The notes beneath the pieces were generated by a model. That model was not told the origin of the DNA and searched no databases. It saw nothing but the letters and a program-made list of their open reading frames with translations. A stretch of DNA of 61,673 nucleotides from NCBI GenBank assembly GCA_021803035.1, contig JAJZME010000053.1:1-61673 (forward strand), read 5' to 3'. The stretch comes from Acidobacteriota bacterium. Its GTDB lineage: Bacteria; Acidobacteriota; Terriglobia; Terriglobales; Acidobacteriaceae. Positions 44,179-53,227 of the stretch are shown here, one piece after another; the stretch's first letter is position 1, and every line of letters starts with the position of its first letter. A program made the position numbers and the translations under genes.

Positions 44179-46272
44179 GTGACACAACACGAAGAAGTAA
44201 CACGACGGGAGTTTATACAAATTGCGAGCGCAACCGCCATTACTCTGGGAGCCGGTAGCAGAGCGGGAGCGGCGGAAACGGGGCCGCTAAGCGGGAAAGC
44301 TGCTCAGGCGTCTCCATTGGCTAAACGTATTTACAACCTGAATAGTCTGAAATGGCAGCTCATTGGAATGACTCCATATCTTTGGAGTTTCGATAAGCTG
44401 ACGGACGTCAACAAAGCGCCCGACGCCGAAGTTGGGCCCATCGATGCGCAGGTACCCGGCTCTGTACAAGGATCTCTCCTCAAGGCTGGCGTCATTCCAG
44501 ACTGGAATGTCGGGCTGAACTACCGCGAAGTGGAGTGGGTGGAAAACCGCGACTGGATCTATCAGGTAAAGTTGCCCGACGAATGGCTGCATGACGGCGA
44601 TAAGCTCCGGCTCAACTGCGCGGGTCTGGATTATCGGGGCAAGATTCTGCTCAACGGCAAGCCTTTGCTCTCTTTCCATAACAGCTTTATTCCTCATACG
44701 GTTGATCTAAAACCTTACCTGAAATCATCCGGCAATCTGCTCCAGATTTGGTTTCAACCTCCCCCACGTTGGTTGGGACAGTTCGGATACACCTCCGACA
44801 TGAGACAGTGGAAGCCCCGCTTTAATTACACGTGGGACTGGATCATCCGCATGGTGCAAGTCGGTATATGGGATTCGGTCACACTTGAAGCAGTAAAAGG
44901 CGCAGAAATCTTGAATGTAAAATGCCTCAGCGGAGCCACGCTCAAGTCCGGCCAGGGCAACTTGCAACTTTCCGCGGCTACCACCGGAGGTAGCTCGATG
45001 CGGGTCACGCTCAGCGATGGCAACCGGCCCATCCGCTCAGCAGTCGTTCCGGTAGCTGGGGGCAACGCTGAAGTGACGTGGGAGAGTCTTCCGGTCGAAC
45101 TGTGGTGGCCCACCGGCATGGGCAAGCAAAACCTTTACAAACTGGACGTCGAACTTCTTGACGCGGGGAAGCGCCTCATCGATTCCAGATCGTTGAGGGT
45201 CGGCTTCCGCAACATTGAGTGGAAGCGCACGCGGGGGGCGGCGCCAGATGCGCATCCGTATTTATGTGTCGTTAATGGCAAAGAGGTACTCCTGTTCGGT
45301 GTGAACTGGACGCCCATCCGGCCCAATTTCGCCGACCTGCACGACGACGAGTACCACAAGCGGGTAGGTGTTTATCGTGACATCGGCGTCAATGTGCTTC
45401 GCGTGTGGGGAGGAGGCTTTGCCGAGCGCGAATGTCTCTACGACCTGTGCGACGAAAACGGCATCCTTATCTGGCAAGAGTTACCTCTCTCCAGCTCCGG
45501 CTTGGATAACTATCCGCCCGACGATCCGAAATCCATCCTGCAACTGAGCGGGATTGCAGTGTCGTACATCAAGCGCCTGCAGCACCATGCTTCGCTGCTT
45601 CTTTGGTGCGGCGGCAATGAGTTGGAAGACGACCGGGTAGGCCACATTAGCCCAGATCCAACTTTGACCATTGCTCGGCACCCTCTCATTGTGCGATTCG
45701 CAGAGATCATTCGCCGCAACGATCCGGGACGAATGTTTCTGCCGACCAGTCCGTATGGGCCAATTGGCAGCTTCACCCGCGAGACCTGCGGCAAGCACAA
45801 GCACTGGGATGTGCATGGTCCATGGAACCTCAATGGTCCCGTCGACGGCGACTGGCGGGACCTGTGGAAGCACGACGATGCCATGTTCCATTCTGAAATG
45901 GGAGCGCCCTCTGCAAGCCCGGCGGCTATGATTCGGGCCTACAGTGGCAATCTGCCCGTTGTTCCAGGCACGCACAGCAATGCGCTGTGGAACCGCCAGC
46001 CATGGTGGATCGACTGGCCCAAGTTTGCTGAAGAGAAGGGAAGGGAACCGAAATCGCTCGAGGAGTTCGTCGCGTGGAGCCAGAAGCGCCAGGCTGATGC
46101 GCTGACGCTCGCCGTGTCCGAGGTCAAATCGCGCTTTCCCGCCTGTGGTGGCGTGATCCTCTGGATGGGCCACGATTGCTTCCCATGCACTGCCAACACG
46201 TCCATTGTGGATTTCAATGGCGACCTTAAACCAGCAGCAACAGCTCTCAGGGAGATATTTCGTCGCACTTGA
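44179..46272 (+). CDS. GH2-family beta-mannosidase-like enzyme, Tat-exported
   Basis: Predicted 697-residue glycosidase starting at GTG 44179, the first start that precedes a Tat signal (TRREFIQIASATAITLGAGS). The N-terminal sugar-binding and Ig-like domains (VPGSVQGSLLKAGVIPDWNV, DWIYQVKLPDEWL) are those of beta-mannosidase-type GH2 proteins. In the TIM barrel, Glu481 in WCGGNELED is the acid/base and Glu573 in FHSEMGAPS the nucleophile. It probably releases mannose from beta-mannosides, although GH2 members also include exo-glucosaminidases. It follows the receptor by 107 bp. Tat export implies folding in the cytoplasm before transport to the periplasm. Confidence 0.85.
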   Translation: MTQHEEVTRREFIQIASATAITLGAGSRAGAAETGPLSGKAAQASPLAKRIYNLNSLKWQLIGMTPYLWSFDKLTDVNKAPDAEVGPIDAQVPGSVQGSLLKAGVIPDWNVGLNYREVEWVENRDWIYQVKLPDEWLHDGDKLRLNCAGLDYRGKILLNGKPLLSFHNSFIPHTVDLKPYLKSSGNLLQIWFQPPPRWLGQFGYTSDMRQWKPRFNYTWDWIIRMVQVGIWDSVTLEAVKGAEILNVKCLSGATLKSGQGNLQLSAATTGGSSMRVTLSDGNRPIRSAVVPVAGGNAEVTWESLPVELWWPTGMGKQNLYKLDVELLDAGKRLIDSRSLRVGFRNIEWKRTRGAAPDAHPYLCVVNGKEVLLFGVNWTPIRPNFADLHDDEYHKRVGVYRDIGVNVLRVWGGGFAERECLYDLCDENGILIWQELPLSSSGLDNYPPDDPKSILQLSGIAVSYIKRLQHHASLLLWCGGNELEDDRVGHISPDPTLTIARHPLIVRFAEIIRRNDPGRMFLPTSPYGPIGSFTRETCGKHKHWDVHGPWNLNGPVDGDWRDLWKHDDAMFHSEMGAPSASPAAMIRAYSGNLPVVPGTHSNALWNRQPWWIDWPKFAEEKGREPKSLEEFVAWSQKRQADALTLAVSEVKSRFPACGGVILWMGHDCFPCTANTSIVDFNGDLKPAATALREIFRRT

Positions 46273-46388
46273 TGCAAAGAAATCGCGCATTGCATTGGCG
46301 GGCAAGCACCTGAAGACCGGATGCCAGCCTGCGGGCAGGCCACCAGCTAAGAAGCGGCATGAGCACCAACCATAGCAGGAGGAATCCA

Positions 46389-47609
46389 ATGACGTACTAC
46401 AAACTAGGCGCAAAGCTCGCATTTGCAAGTTTGTTTCTGATGAGTATGATCGCGTGCAATGGCAAAGGGTTTCCCGTAGCCCTCACTAGCCCGGGAAACG
46501 CAAATTCCAATTCAGGATCCGGCTCCGGATCTAACAACGCCACTGTTACCAAGGGTACGGGGACCACGGCCTGCGGAGATGAAAAGTCCTTCCAGGAGTG
46601 TGCAAACCTGCCGGTTGACGGCGCCACGTACACCTCGCCTGTGCCCATCTCCGCCTACGCCAGTTCGCAGTACGGCATGTCTGGTTGGCAGGCATACGTG
46701 GACGGTAATCTCGTGACCACGAGCGCGAGCAGCCAGCCCACCTTCAATGGCGACACGAGTTGGTGGAACGCCACCATCCCCGGGCTTTCTCCGGGAACCC
46801 ACCTGATCGGGATTAATGTCTGGGACAACAATGCGCCAAGCTATTCGGTACATTCGTATACGGCCACCATCACGGTGCCTGCCACGTCGCTGCCAACTCC
46901 GCCGTCTACTGCCACCACATACACAAACCTGCAGGAGGCAAACGGTAGTCAAGAAAGCTGGAAAATTTGCAACGGCCCCTGTTCTGGCTCATCAGGTACC
47001 GGAAGCAGTAACATCACGCTCGACGCTACCAATTTCGAGCCTTCACTTTCCGGCTCAACGATGGAAGAGACCTCGACCGGAGCGGCCTTCAACACGCTGG
47101 GTTATCTCAAGCCGCCTTGTCCGAGTACGGGCTGTACTTCAGTGACTAACTTTATTGATGATGTCTGGTTTTACATTCCCTCAACGACCACCGCACTTCA
47201 GGCGCTTGAGTTTGACCCCGACGTTTACGACGGGAACTACGAATACTTCATGTCCATGCAGTGCGACTCAGCTACCGGCGATTGGCGCTTCTGGGACATG
47301 GCCAACGGAGATTGGACAACGAAGCAGAACAACGGCTCGACCGCAGTTTATCCTTGCTCGCTGCTGACCGAGACTAACCAGTGGCATCACTTCCAGCTCT
47401 ACGGAACCGTGGATTACTCTACGCACACGTACACCTATCAAACCTTCGTGATTGATGGTGTGACTGTGTATAAGAACCTTGGCAACTCGTACAACGCAAA
47501 ACCGTATTCATCCAGCCCGGCGCTGGTTGTTGAGCAGCAGATCGATAATAACTCCTCAGCCGCGTCCAACTCTGTTTACTACGATAACTATAGCCTCACC
47601 GTGTGGTAG
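46389..47609 (+). CDS. Secreted lipoprotein with Ig-like and lectin-like regions
   Basis: Predicted 406-residue lipoprotein. The start at 46389 follows GGAGG; the lipobox is SMIAC, followed by a Ser/Gly/Asn-rich linker (residues about 35-60). Residues about 65-165 look like a bacterial Ig-like domain (NLPVDGATYTSPVPISAYAS, SPGTHLIGINVWDN). The C-terminal 230 residues are rich in aromatic, Asn and Ser residues (VWFYIPSTTTALQALEFDPD, WHHFQLYGTVDYSTHTYTYQ). They resemble a concanavalin-like beta-jelly-roll without a visible catalytic pair. A surface glycan-binding protein for the neighbouring receptor is plausible, as is an enzyme with an unfamiliar active site. Confidence 0.6.
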   Translation: MTYYKLGAKLAFASLFLMSMIACNGKGFPVALTSPGNANSNSGSGSGSNNATVTKGTGTTACGDEKSFQECANLPVDGATYTSPVPISAYASSQYGMSGWQAYVDGNLVTTSASSQPTFNGDTSWWNATIPGLSPGTHLIGINVWDNNAPSYSVHSYTATITVPATSLPTPPSTATTYTNLQEANGSQESWKICNGPCSGSSGTGSSNITLDATNFEPSLSGSTMEETSTGAAFNTLGYLKPPCPSTGCTSVTNFIDDVWFYIPSTTTALQALEFDPDVYDGNYEYFMSMQCDSATGDWRFWDMANGDWTTKQNNGSTAVYPCSLLTETNQWHHFQLYGTVDYSTHTYTYQTFVIDGVTVYKNLGNSYNAKPYSSSPALVVEQQIDNNSSAASNSVYYDNYSLTVW

Positions 47610-48046
47610 CAAGGGTGCAGGACGCTCAGCAAAGTAGCATTTTATGCAGGGCGTCCTGCAGAAACATACAACAGATATGTAGAGTATGTTGAAGCTGACG
47701 CAATCGCGGGCAATATGCCTGCATGGAACGGAGCATTGCCGCCATCTGGCTGTTCTTAGTCTGAATCGGTTCCAGACAACCGATTACAAGCTGGCCGGCT
47801 TGCGATGCTGTGCTTGGCGTCCAAGATAGGACATCGCTGATTCCTCAAGCTATCGCTTGCTACGAGTAATCTGGTCGAACGGCTTGTCTCTAACTTGGCA
47901 GAAACCGTACAAGCGAAGAGCTGGGAATAATGGTATTCTTGGTCGCATCTCGTCCTGCCTTCTTTGCTAAAACTAACTAGGACAGGCACGGACAAACAGA
48001 CGTCAGTAAGAATGATTAATTCCGGGTGGCAAGGCAGGAGGGGTGA
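47610..48046. other. Intergenic region with nested hairpin
   Basis: A perfect 10-bp inverted repeat (TGCAGGACGC at 47616-47625, GCGTCCTGCA at 47651-47660) starts 6 bp after the lipoprotein stop and encloses a smaller hairpin GCAT-TTT-ATGC (47637-47647). It lacks a U-tract but is well placed to end the upstream transcript or protect its 3' end. The remaining 380 bp hold no gene I can support and should contain the promoter for the GH31 gene. Confidence 0.5.
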
Positions 48047-50458
48047 GTGGTTGTTAAGAAAATGCTTGGGGTGTCTTGCGCCGTTCTTTTGTCGGTATGC
48101 GGACTGGTGCAATCCGCGACTGCTCATGCCGAGAATGCACGTATTTCACCGCTTCATGACGGTGTTCAACTAACTGCCGGCTCATCTGTCCTCGATGTGC
48201 AGGTTCTTGAAAACCGCGTGGTGCGCGTGCATGTGCGGCCCAACGGCCAGTCGACGCCGCGCACGCTGGTTATGGATCCGCATCCCCCGCTCATGAAGCC
48301 CACCAGTATTCATAAATCAGAACACAACGGCGTATACATGCTTTCCACTCCCGGCATTTCGGTACGCATCAAAGAAAGCGCTCCCTACACGATCACGTTT
48401 TTCAACGCCAGCGGCCGGCAACTGCTTCGCAGCCTCGATCCACTTGGCCAGGCGCGCAACGGTGGCGTGACCATGCGGCACGCTCCGGGTGAAAAGCTGT
48501 ACGGCATCCACGGCCTGCCCCTGAAAAACAGAGGCGGCGGTCTCACACGAGACAACGGAGGCAAGGTTGTCGCCGGCATTCAGGGCAACAGCGGAGCGCC
48601 GTTCATCTTCTCTGTGCGTTATGGGCTGCTAGTCGACTCCAACGGCGGTGACTTTACGACAACCGCCGACAGCTTCACTTTCGAGCACGATTCGCGAACT
48701 GACGTCGAATACTACGTTCTGGCTGGCCCGCCTCTGCAGACCATGGCCGCGCTGTCCCGGCTCGCAGGCCCGCCGCCGCTGCCGCCCGAGTGGACCCTTG
48801 GATTTCTCAACAGCCAGTGGGGCGCCACCGAATCGCAAGTGGAGAAGATCGTCGCCACCTATCGCAAAAAGCAGATTCCCATTGACGGCTTCATCCTCGA
48901 CTTCGACTGGAAGGCGTGGGGCGAAGATAACTATGGTGAGTGGCGCTGGAACAGCACCTCCGGTCCCGGCAACGTGGCGCCCGACAAATTTCCTGACGGT
49001 GCTTCCGGTGTCTTTGCGAAGAAGCTTGCTGCGGAAGGCGTGAAGCTGGCCGGCATTCTCAAGCCGCGCATTCTCATGACCGTGGCCGGCCACCCAGATA
49101 AGCTCACAAAGGCCGCGGCTTATGCAACGAAACATCACCTGTGGTATCCGAATGAAGCGCCGGTGCGCGACTACTACTCCCACCGCATGGCGCGCGACCT
49201 GAACTTTAACCTTGCCGCCACGCGGACCTGGTACTGGAAGCATCTATTGCCCGCTTTCCACTCAGGCATGGTAGGGTGGTGGGACGACGAGGCCGATATA
49301 GATGGCAAGACGGTCTTCGGCAACTTCCAGTTCTTCAACATGGGTCGGGCAATCTACGATGGCCAACGCGCCGACTCTAACCTGCGTGTCTGGACACTCA
49401 ACCGGAACTTCTATCTCGGCGCCGGCCGCTACGGCTATAACCTCTGGTCAGGCGACATTCATACCGGATTCGCTAATATGGCATACCAGCGCCGCCGAAT
49501 GCTGGCCGCACTCGATACAGGCGTAGCAGGGTGGAGCATGGATACGGGCGGATTTTACGGCCATCCCAGCCCTCAAAACTATGCTCGCTGGGTTGAGTTT
49601 GCAGCCTTCGTGCCCATCATGCGTGTGCATGGATTCTATGAGCAGAAGCGCCAACCCTGGGTCTATGGTCCTGTAGCCGAGGCCGCTGCCCGCGGTGCCA
49701 TCGATCTGCGCTATAAGCTGCTTCCCTATATCTACTCATACGAGCGTCTAGGGAACGAAGGCAATGTTGGTCTCGTTCGCCCGCTGTTCTGGGAGTTTCC
49801 TTCCGACCCGCGCTCAGCGACTGTGACCTCGGAGTGGATGTTTGGCAACGCGCTTCTCGTGGCTCCGATCGTGACCCGCGATGCAACCTCCAAGGCCGTC
49901 TATCTGCCGCCGGGTGAATGGTTCGACTACGCAACCGGCCGGCGCTACAACGGCGCGCACAACATCGTCATTCCGGCCGACGCAAAGACATGGAAAGACA
50001 TTCCGCTCTTTGTCCGCAGCGGCTCCATATTAGCCACTCAGCCGTTGGAGCAGTACGTCGGGCAGCGTCCCATCCAGAAATTCACGCTCAACATCTTTCC
50101 TTCGCACTCCAAGGCCACATTCACCGCTTACAGTGACGACGGTGAGACCTACAACTACGAGAAAGGCGACTATCTACAGCAGAAAATTACCACGCAGCGC
50201 ATCGGCAGCCGAACAGAAGTCACAATCGGCGGTGCGAAGGGAAGTTATGCCAGCCCGCTGCGCACTTACCTGCTTCGCATCCACACTGCGGCACACAGTG
50301 TGACCATCAACGGCAAGCCGCTTGCTAAGGTCAATCCCTCGGCTTTGTCTGCAAACTCCGCCTCGCGGTGGGCAACGGCAAATGACCGCTTCGGCCCCGT
50401 GGTTCTGGTGCGCGTGGTCGCGGGCCAAACAACTCCTTCCGTAATTGTGTTGCAGTAA
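48047..50458 (+). CDS. Secreted GH31-family glycosidase
   Basis: Predicted 803-residue enzyme with signal peptide (LGVSCAVLLSVCGLVQSATA, cleavage AHAE). The GTG start at 48047 follows GGAGGGG; ATG 48062 is an alternative. The N-terminal beta-sandwich is followed by the TIM barrel: IPIDGFILDFDWKAWGEDNY, then GWWDDEAD near 410-417 with the nucleophile Asp, and WSGDI with Asp470 as acid/base. The C-terminal beta domains (FVRSGSILATQPLEQYVGQR, YSDDGETYNYEKGD) are also typical of GH31. Members cleave alpha-glucosides or alpha-xylosides, so it would handle a different linkage from the GH2 enzyme of the same locus. Exact specificity is not evident. Confidence 0.88.
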   Translation: MVVKKMLGVSCAVLLSVCGLVQSATAHAENARISPLHDGVQLTAGSSVLDVQVLENRVVRVHVRPNGQSTPRTLVMDPHPPLMKPTSIHKSEHNGVYMLSTPGISVRIKESAPYTITFFNASGRQLLRSLDPLGQARNGGVTMRHAPGEKLYGIHGLPLKNRGGGLTRDNGGKVVAGIQGNSGAPFIFSVRYGLLVDSNGGDFTTTADSFTFEHDSRTDVEYYVLAGPPLQTMAALSRLAGPPPLPPEWTLGFLNSQWGATESQVEKIVATYRKKQIPIDGFILDFDWKAWGEDNYGEWRWNSTSGPGNVAPDKFPDGASGVFAKKLAAEGVKLAGILKPRILMTVAGHPDKLTKAAAYATKHHLWYPNEAPVRDYYSHRMARDLNFNLAATRTWYWKHLLPAFHSGMVGWWDDEADIDGKTVFGNFQFFNMGRAIYDGQRADSNLRVWTLNRNFYLGAGRYGYNLWSGDIHTGFANMAYQRRRMLAALDTGVAGWSMDTGGFYGHPSPQNYARWVEFAAFVPIMRVHGFYEQKRQPWVYGPVAEAAARGAIDLRYKLLPYIYSYERLGNEGNVGLVRPLFWEFPSDPRSATVTSEWMFGNALLVAPIVTRDATSKAVYLPPGEWFDYATGRRYNGAHNIVIPADAKTWKDIPLFVRSGSILATQPLEQYVGQRPIQKFTLNIFPSHSKATFTAYSDDGETYNYEKGDYLQQKITTQRIGSRTEVTIGGAKGSYASPLRTYLLRIHTAAHSVTINGKPLAKVNPSALSANSASRWATANDRFGPVVLVRVVAGQTTPSVIVLQ

Positions 50459-50480
50459 GGTCTGGTGTGAGTGGCACAAG

Positions 50481-51473
50481 ATGACTATCTCTCATCAAGC
50501 ATCTCTTCAACAACTGGCGCCATTCCGCATGGAGCCGTGGTATGACCCAAGGGTCTGGGGATTCAATGATCTGCGGCCCTGGTACGATCATGTAGCCGTG
50601 CATGAACCCATCGGCGAAGTCTGGCTCACCGGCGATAATTCATTGGTTGGCACTGGCCCTCATGCCGGAAAGTGTCTCTGCGACGTTTTCAGCGAGGCGC
50701 AGGAATCTCTGTTGGGACCCGCCGTTCCGTCGCCCGAGTCGCCGCTGCTCATCAAGGTGCTTTTTGCCAGAGAAAAGCTCAGCGTGCAGGTCCATCCCGA
50801 CGACCGGATGGCGCAAAAGTACGGCTTTCCTCGCGGCAAGACGGAGTGCTGGTATGCCCTGGCGGCCGAGCCCCACGCAGCGGTGGCTTTGGGGCTCAAG
50901 CAGGGCGCCTCGCTCGAACAGGTGAAAGAAGGCATTGCGGCGGGCACGCTGGAGGCAAGCCTCAACGCGGTTCCGGTGGCAGCTGGAGACATGATCTTTG
51001 TCGACGCCGGAACAGTACATGCCATCTGGCCGGGACCAATACTGCTTGAAACCCAGCAGAACTGCGATCTGACTTACCGCATGTATGACTACGGCCGTCC
51101 CCGGGAACTGCATGTGGAGAAATCGCTTGAAGCCACGCGGCTGGTGACATGCGCAGGCAAGGTTGCGCCCACCGCACTTGCCGACCGCACCATCCTGATC
51201 GACACGGAGTACTTCCGCGTTGAGCGGATCCCGATTGCCGGCAGCCGCTCCAGCGCGGAGCGGCCAGGCAGCGATGAGCCTGCCCCGAGCCTGGCGTATC
51301 TGTTCGCTGCCGCGGGTTCAGCAAGAATCACCGGTGAAGGCTTCGAGCCGGTTGAGCTGCCGACGCGCGGCATTGTTGCGGTGCCGGCGCTCTCGCCTGC
51401 CTTTGAGGTGGAAGATCTGGGCGGCCTAGATCTGATCCGCATTACTCCCAGCTGGCCGCAGCAAGCAGCATGA
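50481..51473 (+). CDS. manA: Class I phosphomannose isomerase
   Basis: Predicted 330-residue cupin-type isomerase interconverting mannose-6-phosphate and fructose-6-phosphate. Zinc ligands are visible in SVQVHPDD (Gln103, His105), KTECWYAL (Glu) and DAGTVHAI (His). The order and the length match the Bacillus-type ManA. The start at 50481 lies 22 bp after the GH31 stop. It is cytoplasmic, with no signal. In this locus it gives mannose released by the GH2 enzyme an entry into glycolysis, and supports mannose as the sugar the locus targets. Confidence 0.88.
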   Translation: MTISHQASLQQLAPFRMEPWYDPRVWGFNDLRPWYDHVAVHEPIGEVWLTGDNSLVGTGPHAGKCLCDVFSEAQESLLGPAVPSPESPLLIKVLFAREKLSVQVHPDDRMAQKYGFPRGKTECWYALAAEPHAAVALGLKQGASLEQVKEGIAAGTLEASLNAVPVAAGDMIFVDAGTVHAIWPGPILLETQQNCDLTYRMYDYGRPRELHVEKSLEATRLVTCAGKVAPTALADRTILIDTEYFRVERIPIAGSRSSAERPGSDEPAPSLAYLFAAAGSARITGEGFEPVELPTRGIVAVPALSPAFEVEDLGGLDLIRITPSWPQQAA

Positions 51474-51748
51474 CTGAGTAAGGCCTATGAGGTAGTGCCG
51501 GCATAGTCCGAGCGAGCTAACAAGCGCCGCGTTACCTGATATCGGCACCTCACCGCGCTTTCTGTATTCGCTCAAACAAGCATGCTCGCCGGACTTCTGA
51601 TCCGGTCAAATAGCCGATTCCATTCTCGGGCCCCATTTCTCACGTCCTCGAATTAGAGCTTAGCAACAACAGTGCAGGAGGCTTCGCGGGCCAGATGCGT
51701 AGCCTCCTGCGCTGTCTCTTGTGTTTCCTAGTCATTACCAAGCCGCCT

Positions 51749-52996
51749 CTATGCGGTCAGTCTGCGGATGGGTTTCGACCCCCAGAGGCCGTACCAGGCA
51801 ATGTAGAGGTAGCAGGCCATGGGCAGAATGAAGGAGCCCTGAATGCCGATGGTGTCTGCCAGAGCGCCCAGCAGGTAGGGAATCACTGCGCCTCCGACGA
51901 TGGCCGTCATCATCAAGCCCGAGCCGCGGCTGGTAAGCGGTCCCAGCCCGGTAATTCCCAGCGCGAAAATGTTGGGGAACTGAACGGAGTTCAAAAAGCC
52001 GCACAGCACCAGCGTCCAGATGGCTACTTGTCCGGAAGTCAGCGCCGAGATGCCCAGCAGCACGGCCCCGGAAAAGGCGAAGATGCCCAGCAGCCTCCCC
52101 GACTTGACTCGCGTCAGGGCCCAGGAGCCAAGCAAACGGCCAACCATGGCGCCGAACCAGTAAAGCGAAACCAGGTACGAGGCGGACTTGAGCGAGCTCA
52201 TTCCCTCTTGCTTGAAGTAGTTCACGGCAATCGACGCCAGCCCCACCTCTACACCGACATAAACGAAGATGCCCACCGCGCCCAACACGGTGTGCCGGTA
52301 GCGCCAAATGCTGTAGGTGTGCGCGGAACCTCTCTCGCTGGGTTGGGATTCCTGCGGGTGATCGATGTGCGGCAGATGCATGAAGGCGACGGCGAGACCC
52401 AGAACCAGCAGTCCCGCGGCGATCACCAGATAAGGCACGCGTACCGTGGCCGCAATGGCGGCTTTCGATTCCAGAAGTGGGGATTTGGTCAGGATGAAGG
52501 CGCCGCCCACCAGCGGAGCCAGAAAGGCGCCCACGGAGTTGAAGGCCTGCGCCAGCGTAAGCCGCACCGGTGCGCTGTGCTCCGGGCCCAGGATGGCAAC
52601 ATAGGGGTTGGCCGAGGTCTGCAAGGCCGTAACGCCGGCACCCACAATGAAGACCGCGGCAAGAAAGAGCGGGAAATTCACCAGCTTGGCCGCCGGGATG
52701 AACAGCAGGCATCCGGCCATCTGGACAAACAGCGAGACCACCATGGTCTGCTTGTAGCCGATCCACTCGATGAGCTTTGAGCTGGGTGACGAGAAGATAA
52801 AGTAGGCGAGGAAGAAGGCAGATTCGGCCAGCATCGCCCACGCGTAGTCCAGATTGAAGACCGAGCGCAGGTGCGGCACCAGCGCCATGTTCAGCGTGGT
52901 GATAAAGCCGAAGATAAAGAACAACGTGGTGACGATGATGAACGGCGCCAGATATCCCGGCGAGGCGAGCGCGGATGACTTTGCTTGCGTAGACAT
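51749..52996 (-). CDS. FucP-type sugar:proton symporter (MFS)
   Basis: Predicted 415-residue permease with 12 hydrophobic segments. FFIFGFITTLNMALVPHLRS at the N-terminus, QTSANPYVAILGPEHSAPVR and FNSVGAFLAPLVGGAFIL are typical of the FucP/GluP (fucose, glucose/galactose) branch of the major facilitator superfamily. The ATG at 52996 is taken as start; a GTG at 53050 in the same frame would add 18 polar residues. It is convergent with manA and divergent from the ROK kinase gene, with a 231-bp shared regulatory region. It probably imports the monosaccharide that the kinase phosphorylates. Confidence 0.88.
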   Translation of the reverse strand: MSTQAKSSALASPGYLAPFIIVTTLFFIFGFITTLNMALVPHLRSVFNLDYAWAMLAESAFFLAYFIFSSPSSKLIEWIGYKQTMVVSLFVQMAGCLLFIPAAKLVNFPLFLAAVFIVGAGVTALQTSANPYVAILGPEHSAPVRLTLAQAFNSVGAFLAPLVGGAFILTKSPLLESKAAIAATVRVPYLVIAAGLLVLGLAVAFMHLPHIDHPQESQPSERGSAHTYSIWRYRHTVLGAVGIFVYVGVEVGLASIAVNYFKQEGMSSLKSASYLVSLYWFGAMVGRLLGSWALTRVKSGRLLGIFAFSGAVLLGISALTSGQVAIWTLVLCGFLNSVQFPNIFALGITGLGPLTSRGSGLMMTAIVGGAVIPYLLGALADTIGIQGSFILPMACYLYIAWYGLWGSKPIRRLTA

Positions 52997-53227
52997 AGGC
53001 AGGTTCTTCTCGTGAATGTTGTTCTTTTCGTTAGCAATTAGATCTTTCACGCATTTAAACCCTGGGGCCTGCGACGTTTTTTGCCGACAGGAAGCGATTA
53101 TCTGGTCACAGATAGGATATCGTTATCATAACTGCTAAAGTTTTATAGTACGGTGCAAACACAATTGTCAAGGAATGCCACCGATTCTATCTCGACCTAA
53201 CGTTAAATCGTGTGCTAAAACGTAGGA
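52997..53227. promoter_or_regulatory. Divergent promoter region of transporter and kinase
   Basis: This AT-rich gap contains an imperfect inverted repeat GATATCGTTATC near 53118-53129 and another symmetric stretch ACGTT...AACGT near 53200-53223, close to the kinase start. Such elements would suit a LacI- or ROK-type repressor acting on both genes. No regulator gene of those families is in the window. I cannot place -35/-10 boxes with confidence. Confidence 0.35.
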
